DNA of 64,000 bases, taken from contig CAJNDS010002218.1 of NCBI GenBank assembly GCA_905221605.1, positions 40,001 to 104,000 of the forward strand, in the 5' to 3' direction. Positions within the stretch are counted from its first letter, which is position 1. Each line of letters begins with the position of its first letter. A program made the position numbers and the translations under genes. Below are positions 22,926-34,900 of the stretch, piece by piece. This DNA comes from Symbiodinium natans (Eukaryota > Sar > Dinophyceae > Suessiales > Symbiodiniaceae). Under the pieces are notes generated by a model. The model did not search any database, was not told where the DNA came from, and worked only from the letters and a program-made list of their open reading frames with translations.

Positions 22926-25900
22926 CTCGGGGGGGGAGGGAGGGGCGGGGGTGGGGTGGGTTAGGGTTTAGGGTTTAGGGTTTAGGGTTTAGGGTTTAGG
23001 GTTTAGGGTTTAGGGTTTAGGGTTTAGGGTTTAGGGTTTAGGGTTTAGGGTTTAGGGTTTAGGGTTTAGGGTTTAGGATTTAGGTTTTAGGGTTTATGGT
23101 TTAGGGTTTAGGGTTTAGGGTTTAGGGTTTAGGGTTTACGGTTTAGGGTTTAGGGTTTAGGGTTTAGGGGGCTCAAGGTTTGTAGATTTGAAGACATTGT
23201 AGGGTTGAGGGTTGACCTGAATCATATACACCCTACAATCCCTGCAAACCCTGCAAACCCCGCAGACCCCACAAACCCTGCAAACCCCGGAAGCCAAAAA
23301 CACCTAAACCCTCAAGTCTTCAGGTTTCGGGCTTTCAGGGTCAGGGTTAGGGGGAACTGGAGAGGTAAAGCTTCAGATTCTGCTTCAGGCTTCTGACAAA
23401 CTCTGAAACTCTACACCCGAAACCCCCGGACTAGGGATTTGAGGGGTGGGGGTCTGCATGGTGTTTAGGGTTAGGGTGCTTAGGGTGTTGAGGGTTTAGG
23501 GTCTAGGGTTTGGAGGGTTTAGGGTTTGGAGGGTTTAGGGTTTGGAGGGGTTAGGGGGGATGCGGGTCCAGGCCTCCAGGTCTTCTAGGGTCTTGGGGCT
23601 TATAAGATGTTCGGGCTTATAAGGTTTACGGTTTGGGGTTTGTGGTTTTAGGGCAGGTGGGTTGGCGCAGCAAGCGCTCGCCTCGTGGTAGGGCGTGTGG
23701 TAGCGACAGGAGGGCTTGTGCCACCTTCGCAGCTGAAAGCATAAACCCTAAACCCGAAACCCGAAACCCTAAGCCCTAAACCCTAAAGCCTAAACCCTAA
23801 ACCCTAAACCCTAAACCCTAAACCCTAAACCCTAAACCCTAAACCCCAAACCCCAAACCCTAAAGCGCATCTCTGGAGGGTTCTAAGCAGCCGGGGGCTC
23901 CAGGGTTCTCTGCGCTCGGGGCTCAACGATGCTCAATCTGAGCAGCCAGTCTGCTAGACCCAGGAGTACCCTAGGAAAAGAAAGGGTGCCCTTTTTTTGG
24001 TTTAAGGGGATTCTAAATCCTAGACCCTAAACCCTAAACCCTAAACCCTAAACCCTAAACCCTAAACCCTAAACCCTAAAACGAGGAAATCGGGGCCTAC
24101 TCCGGGTCCTTGTCTGCAAGGCCTGAGCCCCCAATTCTTGCACCCTTCTCCCCTTAAAGCCTGAAGCCCTAAACGTTTTGGGTTCCGGGCTTAGGGGTTA
24201 CAGGGCGGTTTGGGGTTTCGGGTTTAGGTTTTCGGGATTAGGGTTTAGGGTTTAGGGTTTAGGGCCTGTTGTCGTGGGCCAGCGGGACACGCCGATCCAC
24301 ACCACAGTCCCAGCAGAACTCGTGGCCGCATTCGCAGGTCACCTGGGTTGGGCCAGGGTTTTTGGGTCTAGGGTTTTTAGGGGGTTTAGGTTTAGGGTTT
24401 AGGGTTTAGGGTTTGGGGTTTAGGGCTCAGGGTTTAGGGCTCAGGTTTTAGGGCTCAGGGTTTTGGGTTTTGGCTTTACGGGTTCAACACGTTTAGGGCT
24501 CAGTGTTTAGGGTTTTAAGGTCTAGGGGGCTTAGGGTTTTCCGTCTGAAATCCCGAAAACCCGCAGGTCTGAAATCTAAGTATCTCGGAGGCAAAGGAGG
24601 AGACCAAAAAATATCCCAACCGCCAAGTGCAAGTCACGTGGTCGCACTCCTGGGGCGGTTCGGGGGAAAGGCAGGGGTTTGTCAAAAGACCCCAAACCGC
24701 AAACCACAAGCCCGCTAAAGTTCGGGGGTTTGGGTTGTAGGGTTCGGGGTTCGGGTTGGAGGGTTTAGGTTGTAGGGTTCGGGGTTTGGGCTGGAGGGTT
24801 TAGCTTTAAGTTTGGGGGGGATCTGGGGGAGACCCAAGTTGGAGCTGTCCATTCGACATTGCTAGGATTTCCGGGTGTTCAGCCTGCCATATAAACATGT
24901 AATCGTAGAATGATATAACCAGAGCAGCAGAATAAGAATAAGAAGTATACAAGCTGACAAAGAGATTATTCAACGCTTGGACTTCATACCTGCTGAAGGG
25001 TGCGGTGAGGGTTTCAGGGTTGCGGGGTTCAGGCTTCAGGTTCCCCTTTAGGGTTTAGGCTTTAGGCTTTAGGGTTTAGGGTTTAGGGTTTGGGGTTTGG
25101 GGTTTGGGGTTTGGGGTTTGTGGTTTTGGGGTTTGTGGTTTGGGTTTTGGGGTTTGGGGTTTAGGGTTTTGGGCACAGGGCTCACCCTAAACCCGAAACC
25201 CAACACCTAGCCTCTAACCCCTGCACCCCCAAAAACCACAGGCCCTGAGCCGAAAAAAAGGTCCTCTTGTGACTTGTAGCCGCCGCCGTACTTACCTTGC
25301 CGCAAGGGAGGGCAGATTTGGAGGGGCTTCCGAAATGAGGGGTACCTTCTTGGGGTCCTTACCCTGAGCCCGAAACCCTGATCGCCAAACCCGAAGCCCA
25401 AAACAAGCCCTAAACCCTACACCCTACACCCGAGAAGCTTCTGTCAGCAACAACTGGGTTCCTGAACAGCCAACGATTCACGGAGAAAGCGGACAAGGTC
25501 CTGTAAGGAATGGACCATTTGAGAAACATGGCCCCTTAGAAAGGGGAATGCTAACCAACAAGGCCACCTACCCAATGGTCATTCGAGGCCAAATGTCGTG
25601 AATGACTGGCATATGGAGGTTGAAGGGGTTAGGTTAGGGTGGTTTCCCATACTCAGGGCACGTTGTGGCTACTGGGAGGGCTCCTATAACTAGGAGTATA
25701 CTCTTTCTTTTGGGGTATGTAAGGAGCACCCTTGATTTTTGGACATGCCCACATTTCGAAGGGTAGACAACGAACTTCTCATGTTTGGAGCTCTGCACAT
25801 GAAGCCTAAGCCTACACCCCTCCCTCCTAGACCCTAAACCCGGACGCAAAACCCCAAAAACCAAACGGCCTAAGCTCCAAACCCTAAAAACGCCCTAAGC

Positions 25901-28900
25901 CCTAAACCTCAAACCCGAAACCCTTCGCCCTAAAACGCCCCCAAGCCCCAAACCCTCAAACACCCTAGGCCCGCATCCTAAACCCTAAACCCCAAACCCC
26001 AAACCCCAAACCCCGAAACCCCGAAACCCCGAACCCTAAACCTTACTAAACCCCAAACCCTAAACACACACAAAACCCCAAACCCCAAACCCCAAACCCT
26101 AAACCCCAAACCCCAAACCCTAAACCCCAAACCTTTAAGCCCTACAGTAGCCCTAAACCCTAAACCCTAAACCCCAAACCCCACAACCCTAAACCCTAAA
26201 CCCCCAAGGCCCAGCCACATTTCCGCGGACACGGCTTCCAGCCAAGCTGCAGGGCCTCCACATGGCGGGTGGGTTGTTGGGGTTTGGGGTTTAGGGTTTA
26301 GGGTTGGGGGTTTAGGGTTTGGGGTTTAGGGCTTGGGGTTTAGGGTTTAGGGTTTGGGGTTTAGGGTTTGGGTTTGGGGTTTGGGGTTTGGGGTTTGGGG
26401 TTTGGGGTTTGGGGTTTGGGGTTTAATTAGGGTTTGGGGTTTGGGGTTTGGGGTTAGGGTTTAGGGTTTTAGGGGGGGTTCGGGGTCTCTTGGGAAGGCA
26501 AGGAGTGGGAGATTGGGGAGCTTAAGATGTAGGATATGTTGTAAGGTTTGGGTGTTTAGGCTTGGGGTGGGGTTTCTGCTAACCCTAAACCCTAAACCCT
26601 CAGCCTTAAACCTTAAACCCTAAACCCTAAACCCCAAGCCCTAAACCATGGGTCTGGCTGTTGACGCTTGATGTTTGGATCTTTCTTTTGGGGGGGAGGG
26701 TTTAGGCTGCTGTGCCCCACTCTCCCCAGGGTTTAGGGCTTAGGGTTTAGGGTTTGGGTTTAGGGTTAGGGTTTAGGAGTTTATAGGGCTTAGGCTTTGG
26801 AGGTTTTAGGGCTTACGAATGGCGTGCGCATGAGTCGGAGAGGTTTCAGGTTTGGGTCTAGGGTCGAGGGTCTGGGGTCCGATGGCGCCTCTTGCATTCC
26901 CCACAGTGCACCCGCTGACCTTCCGGGCACCCTAAACCCTAAACCCTAAACCCCAAACCCTAAACCCTAAACCCTAAACCCTGAACCGGGGCTTCGGGTA
27001 CCTTCGGCTCCGACCCCCCGCGCCTGGCGGAAGGCATCCGAAAAGCTCCGCTCCTCCTGTCCACTTGAGGGCGTTCAGTTCGCATAAAAAACAAAACAAA
27101 CCCTAAACCCTACAAACCTGCTGGGCCCACCTAAACACCATGAAGAAACCACCAACAAGCCTAGATTTACCCCTCCCGATTTGAGAGCAACAACACGGAC
27201 TGCTCAAATTTCAGTGCTTTTTAGGGTTGGGGTTTAGGGTGTAGAGTGTAAGGCTTAGGGCCCAGTGAGGGTTTGGGGTGTAGCAATGAGTCTTGACTGT
27301 AGGGCTGAAAAAAGAGTAACAAGGATTTGGGCATTCTGAACCCTAAACCCTAAACCCTAATCCCTAAACCTTAAACCCTAAACCCTAAACCCTAAACCCT
27401 AAACCCTAAACCCTAAACCCTAAACCCTAACTTCGGAGTCGAGGGTTTTGGGTTAAAGGGTTTCGGGCCGGGCTTGGGGGCTTCGTCTCAGATCGTAGGT
27501 TGCTCTGTCCTTCAGCTGGTTCCGCCACGCCTCGCCTAGGCTTGCGCCCAGCAGTCTCATGCTTGGGAGGCACGGGTTGATGGCTTCGGGGCTAGGGGTT
27601 TAGGGTTTAGGGTTGGGGGGTCTAGGGCGCGCGGGGAGTGCGCCACTGTTTGCAGATTACTGCAGAGCTTGCAAAGGGGTGGGGTGTTGGGTTTAGGGTT
27701 TAGGGTTTGGGGTTTGGGGTTTATGGTTTAGGGTTTAGTGTTAAGGGTTTAGGGTTCATGGTTTAGGGTTCAGGGCTTAAGGTTCAGGATTATTGAGGAG
27801 GCACTTCAGGGGGGCCAAAGGCCCGTTAATTGCAGGCCGGTGGCAGGTCATTGCTGGGTGGGGTCCCAGCTCGCACTTGGCGCAGAAACGGTGACCTTGA
27901 TTCGGGGAGCAATGTCATACGTATTCTTGTAGGGTCTTTAAGGGACGGTTTACGGTTTAGGTTAGGGTTAAGGGTTTAGGGTTCTTGAGGGAGGGGGATT
28001 CAAGGGGGGCATGTAACCCTAGCTTCCCTAACACTCCCCACTTCTGCCAACAAGTAATAAGAACAATCATAGTAATGCTTATTGTTCTTTGCTTCTAAAG
28101 TTCATCGTCACAATACCAAGAAAAGTCTAAGAAAAGTGCTGTTTCATAACAAGTAATGAAAGTAATTGTCGTGCGCGTCATATTGAAAAAACACGAAGGC
28201 TTTGGTTTGGGGCTCAGGGGTTTGAGGGTGGGGGTGGGGGGGGGAGGGGCATCAGGTCAATGAATATAAGTACCTCTATAGTTATACTATAACCACCCCC
28301 AAAACCCTATTCTAACTGCTCTAAGGCCTTTATATTGCTGATTCGTCTGCATGCCTCATTCCGAATCCCAAATGCCGAGTATCAGGGCCCTGCACGTCAG
28401 TACTCCCTGAGTCTCCACTACCCACTTGATGAAAGAAAGCTCATTAAATCGCGTAAGGGCTGTTCATTCAACCAACATTTGCTAGTTGAGAGAAGTTGTT
28501 ATGTAGTGGCTGCCCATTGCGGTAACAGTAACCCAAACCCCAACCCCAGCCACCCTGTACCCAACCCAAACCCTGCACCCTTTAAATTCCCTAAAGCCCG
28601 AATACTCCAGACCCGCATCATGGAGGGGGGGGGGGTTTTAGGGTTTAGGGTTTAGGGTTTAGGGTTTAGGGTTTAGGGTTTAGGGTTTAGGGTTTAGGGC
28701 TAGGCGGGGCCATAGCAGACCCACGCGTTTTCGGCAGTTTGGCTCTGTTGCCCTCAGAATCCCCTGTAAATACCGATGTTTCCTGGGTTTCGCCCATCAC
28801 CTCATCCCCGCAATTTTTATCCAAAATCATCCTGCAATTTTTTGGGCATCCGTAGACTGCACTGGTATTTGTGGGGTTTTTTGCACTACTTCGCACTTTC

Positions 28901-31900
28901 GACGTGTCCTAAACTAAGCCCTGTCTTGCTTGCATCCGCTTCTGCCCAGCCCTGGGTCTAAATAACACGTTTGCTTCACCATAGTTAGAAGAGAGCATCC
29001 ATGGCCCAACCATGATGACGTCCATAGTCTAATCCGTTCTGGGAAGAGAGTATCCATGGCCCAAGCATGATGACGTCCATGGTCTACTCTGTTCTGATGA
29101 GAAGAGAGCATCCATGGCCCAAGCATGATGACGTCCATGGTCTACATGTTTTCTGCACTGCCATGGCCCAACCATGATGACGTCCATGGTCTACTCCGTT
29201 CTGGGAAGAGAGCATCCAGGGTCCAAGCATGATGACGTCCATGGTCTACTCTGCTCTGATGAGAAGAGAGCATCCATGGCCCAAGCATGATGACGTCCAT
29301 GGTCTACATCGTCTCCATTCCGAGAAGGTCAAACCTTCTTCTGGGCAGAAATGGTTGGAAGTTCTTGCTTTTAGGCGCACTGGGGAGCAGAAAGGCGTCG
29401 TTTCTCAACACTAAAGGCGGTGACCTAAGTCCTGCATCTCAGGTTTGCTGGTGGGGCCACAGTTTTGCGCGGGTCTGTTGTGGACCCGCCAGGGTTTAGG
29501 GCTTAGGGTTTGTAAGGTTTAGGGTTTAGGGTAAGGTTTAGGGTTTAGGGTTTAGGGCTTGGGGTTTAGGGCTTAGGGTTTAGGTTCAGAATCTCGGGTT
29601 GCTCCGGCCTCTGGGGCACGTGAGGTCCGCGAAGTTGTCGCCTTCCTCGCAGAAGACCTGGGGTGGGGAACTAGGGTTTCTGTTTAGGGTTTGTAAGGTT
29701 TAGGATTTGTAAAGTTTAGGGTTTGTAAGGTTCAGGGTTTAGGGTTTAGGGCTTGGGGTTTAGGGCTTGGGGTTTAGTGTGAACACCTCCGGTCAAAAGC
29801 AGCTTCGAGTGAGAATAAGGATCGGGGCTGCAAGGAAAGCTATGTTCACTTCGACCTTCAGGGATTTAGGGTTTAGGGCCTAGGGTTTCAGATTCTCTTG
29901 GGATTCTCTGAGAATACTCTGAGTTTGGGCGCTCCAGGGGTCCTCTGGGGAATTCCCTGGGGATCTTCTGGGTTCGGGATCAAGCAACCCTAAACCCTAA
30001 ACCCTAAACCCTAAACCCTAAACCCTACACCCCCTTGAAGCCCCTCCTGGCCCAGCCACTCGCTCCTCGCACCCCAAAGCGCGGCAGTCGACAATGCGGG
30101 GATCGTCGCGGGTCAGAAACTCCAGGAGCTTGAGATAGGAGTCCTTGTCCGTTTAGGGTTTAGGGTTGAGGGATGAGGCTTGAGGCTTGAGGCTTGAGGC
30201 TTGAGGGTTGAGGCTTGAGGCTTGAGGGTTGAGGCTTGAGGCTTGAGGCTTGAGGCTTGAGGCTTGAGGCTTGAGGCTTTCAGATGGCTTCTTAGCCGAA
30301 AACCGAAGCCCCAAGCCGCATGAGATGCTTGGGGTACTAGGAATGGGGTGTAAAAAGGTTTTGCCTGGGACCGCAGTTGTCTGCTACTTTAGGAGTTCTG
30401 CCCGGTATGGAATTTCGGGGGCTATATGCAGCCTTCTAACCCTAAACCCTGGACCCTAAACCCTAAACCCCAAACCCTAAATCCTAAACCCGGGTCACAA
30501 GTAGCGTTTCGTGTTCGGAGTTTAGGATGAAGTCTGATTAGACCGTGCCAGGCTTCAATCCACAAACGCTGACCCTCTGAAGCACACAGCTGATATGGCG
30601 ATTTCGCTACATGACGGTCCCTTTGGGGGTCCTCCTTATAAGGCGGCCCCTCTTATATGGGGTACCCAAAAAAGGACCCTAATTTTGATGACTGACCATA
30701 TACCTAAATCCTGCACATCGTTCTGAAAGGTGTGGGACTAAGGGCGCTTAGGGATCAAAATGGCCCGTCTTGGGCCTATGGCGTTTAAAGTTTTAAAGGC
30801 ATAAGCCGTAAGGTTTGAGGGCTTAGGAGCTAGCATTTGTTTATCCAAAATCCCTAGACCCCTGAACCCTGAACCGTGAACCCCCTAAATCCACTAAACC
30901 CCCTAAACACCCCACACCCCCTGAACCCGAAACCCTAACCCTAAACCCTAAACCCTAAACTCCAGGGCTTCTGGCTTCACGGAGTGTTGAAACGGCTTCG
31001 TTGCAAGCTTACGGTGCACCATAAGCCCCCACATCGAAACCTATGTGGTTTTTGCACGGTTTGGGGTTTAGGGTTTAGGGTAGGGTTTCAAGTTTAGGGT
31101 TTAGGGGTTAGGGTTTAGGGTTTCGGGTTTTGGGGATTTTGGGCACCCTAAAAAAAGAGGGGCCGCCTTATCAGAAGGACCCCCCCAAAACCACTGCAAT
31201 GTACCGAAATCACCCATGTGACCGAAAAGTCATCCAAGAGTCCTCCGCCAAGCATTGCCTTGGCGCTTCAGGGTTTCGGGGGTTTAGGGTTTAGGGGTTT
31301 AGGGGTTAGGGGTTAGGGGTTTGGGGTTTAGGGCTTAGTAGGGTTTAGCCGGTTTAGGGGCTTAGGGTTTAGGGGCTGAGGGTTAGGGTTTCGGGCTTAG
31401 GAAAGACCTCAGACTATTGAACTACCAACCCTGAACAGCACCTCGCTGCAACGTGGCGTTCGCCCTGATGGCAAGAGGTTCGTCTAAAGGAAGAAAACGC
31501 CGATATCCTAAACCTCAACCGTTGTAGGCTTTATGGGCTATACGGCTTAGGCTTTCTATATGGGGCTTAGGGTTTAGGATTTGGGGTTTAGCCTCTCGGG
31601 TTTAGGATCTAGGGTTTAGGGTTGAAGCCAGGGGCTACTCTCTCTATACGGTCAAGACAATGGACAAAGGCACACGATCCAAACTCTACCGGCGCCTACA
31701 GAGCCTGATGAGCCACACCTGCACCTTCACCACCAAGACCCCTAAGCACACCAAACCCTGATCAACCCAAAGCCCTAAACCCTACAAACCCTACAAACCC
31801 TACAAACCCTACAAGCCCTAAACCCTAAACCCTAAACCCTAAACCCTCCACTTCCAGCCCCAAGCCCCTACAGAGAAGGAAAGTGGTGTGTGAACCCGAG

Positions 31901-34900
31901 GATGGGTGGCCCAGGAAGATCGTATATAGGTGGGGTTTTACGATTTTAGGGGTACCGAATTGGGTTTAGGGTTTAGGGTTTAGGGTTTAGGGTTTAGGGT
32001 TTAGGGTTTAGGGTTTAGGGTTTAGGGTTTAGGGTTGAGGGTTTAGGGTTTAGGGTTTAGGGGTACCAAATTCGGGTCCGTATTAGAAGGAGATCCGACT
32101 ATTTGGGGGTCTGTATTAGGGGTGCCTTACTATCGTAAACCCCCAGGTAGTTTGGCAGGCATGGCACGCTAGTCATCGAACACAGCTTCGGGTTCAGGGT
32201 TTAGGGTCTATGGCCTAAAATTGAAAACCGCCAAGCCCTCAACCGTCGCAGATGCCAAAGGCCCACCTTGGGCAACGCCTATACCGTCCTCACCAAGTCT
32301 CCACCATGGCTATTGCCCGCTCCAACAGGACCTCAGCGTCTGCTTCTCTTCCGTTGGCCTGCTGCTGCAGTCCGTGGGCCTGGGCCTCGAATGGTCCCTG
32401 TCGCACTCGGGCCCTCCAAGTCCTCGAGCAGTCCTTCTCGATCTGCAGGAGGGCCCTGACTGCGTCGCCTGGTTCATGGCGTCTGCCAGCACCAGCCCGC
32501 TCCTGGGCCTCTAGAACCTGGCATCCTACTTGCCGAAGCGCTCCGTGGCGCGAGTTCAACCCCTTGACCCTGAAACCCAAGCCCCTGAACCCAGTTTAGA
32601 GTTTAGGGTTTAGGGTTTAAGGTTTAGGGTTTAGGGTTTAGGGTTTAAGGTTTAGGGCTTAGGGTTGAGGGTTGAGGGTTTAGGGTTTAGGGTTTAGGGC
32701 TTAGGGTTTAGGGTCTAGGGTTTAGGGTTTAGGGTTTAGGGCTTAGGGTTCTGAAGCCCGCAAGCCCGAAGCCCCAAACCCTATGTCCCTGAAACCCGAA
32801 ACCCTAAGCCCTGGCAGATAAGTGGCTGAAAGATCGGGATCGACTCCTCAGACCTTCGCACTCTTTTCGAGAACTGTGGGTTGTTTGGGGGTTGGGGTTC
32901 CCCAATACTCCTCACTACTCCCTAAAGCGTCGCTGGGTACCTACCCCCCTTTGAACCCTCCCTTAAGAACCCTAGGGCTCAGGGTTTACTAGTTCATGGT
33001 TGGGATGGCATTAAAAAATAAAATTTTCTACTCCTTATTGAATTTCAGTGCCCTTAAAAAAGGTAATATGTTCCCCCACTATGACAAAGTTTAGGGTGCG
33101 CATTCCCGTGGAGTTCCTGTGACTTGGGACAAGTCATTAAGAACATCGGCAGCCACCCTCCATCTACTAGGATCTTCGGGAGTCACACTGTTCTGTAGAC
33201 CCACGAGTAACCTAGGATTAAAAGGGTGCCCTTTTTGGTTTGAAGGGGATTGTAGGGGAACCTAAACCCAAAAAAGGCAATCAGGGCCTACTCTGGGTCC
33301 CAGTAGCCCTAAACCCTAAACTCTAAACCCTAAACCCCAAACCCCAAACCCCAAACCCTAAACCCTAAACCCTAAACTAAGCCCTAGTTCTTGAGGAGCA
33401 GGGTTCTCGGTGGGTTTTCGGGCTTGGGGTTTAGGGAGTCGGGTTCGTTGTTGCGGCTTTAGGACTTAAGGGCTTAAGGCTCAGGATTACAGGTTCAGGG
33501 TTCAGGGTTTAGGGTTCAAGGCGCGCAGTGTGGGTTTTAGCGCCTAGGGTTGAGGGTTAAGGGTTTAGAGGTTAGGACACAAGAGCCTTCCGTAGAGTCT
33601 CCTCGAACCCACCGAAGACCAAAAGACCTGAAGCCCTTGTTGACACTAAGAAACCCAAATGCCATGTAAACTCGAAGCCTTCGAAACCCTTGCCCAGAGA
33701 AACGTATATACCTTGGGATGTTCCCCCTTATACTCAATAGAGGATCAGTTTGGAGGATACTAGAATCCCTATAAAGGGCTGCTAGCACAAGGGGGAACAC
33801 CCCAACATGTGCTCCTATGGGAAAGGCCCGCAAAAAAGACGAATCCGTAATTCGGGAGTGGTTCCGTTCGACAGGGTGCACCGGCTACTCTCGGTACACC
33901 CTAAACCCTAAACCCCCGATCCCTATAAACTGCTACACCCTAACCCTAAACCCTAAACCCAACGCCCGAACCCCCATGCCGGCGCAGGGGCCGGAGGCTG
34001 AATCCGCAGCCCTCAGCGGGGCACGTCCTTTCCAAGAGTTTGAGTTTTAGGGTTTAGGGTTTAGGGTTTAGGGTTTAGGGTTTAGGGTTTAGGGTTTAGG
34101 GTTTAGGGTTTAGGGTTTAGGGTTTAGGGTTTAGGATTTAGGGGATAAGGGATAGGGGATTTAGGGTTTAGGGGATTTAGGGTTTAGAGTGTTTCGGGGA
34201 TTTCGGGTTTAGGGTTTAGGGGATCTCGGCGTTAGGGTTTAGGGCGTACGGCTTGGGGGTTTTGTGGTGTGGTGGCTTAGGCTAGGGTTTAGGGTTTAGT
34301 GTTTAGGTTTAGGGTTTCGGGTCCTCTCTGGCCTCTTAGGGCTACAGAGCTTTCTAGGACTCTTTTTAATATCGGGAGTAAGGCTTCGAAACCCCTACAC
34401 CCTCACCCCATAAACCCTAACAAGACCAAAAAAAGGTCCAGGCTCGCTTCAGGCAGTGTCGGGTGTGGCTTGCGGTTTAGGGTTAAGGGTGTAGTTTTAG
34501 GGCTTATAAACCCCAAAACCTAAACCCAGAGGGTTCAGGAGTCAATCAGATGGAAGCCTTCACGGTCATGGTCATTCTTGGCAAACTTGTGCAAGTTCCA
34601 CGGCTTCTCTGTGAGTGCATAGCACCCGAAGCCTCCACGTTGGGGATACCTCAAGTTTCATCTTATGGCAGCTACACGTGTGATGTTGGCCCTTCAATTC
34701 TGACCATGTAACTTGCCGTGGATTACAGGTAAGCAGGAAGTCTTGGGACCGTTCCCTAAACCCCGAGGCCCCAAGCTACCCCTGAACCCAAATCCCCAAA
34801 GCCCCAAAACCCCCAACCGAGCTCCGAAACCCTGAACTCTCCACCCTCTTCGCCCGCCCCAAGGAAAACATACGTACACGCATAAACAAAAAAGAAAACA

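Noticed and set aside
28986-29315. CRISPR array
   Set aside because: Units are contiguous with no unique spacers of constant length; eukaryotic minisatellite.
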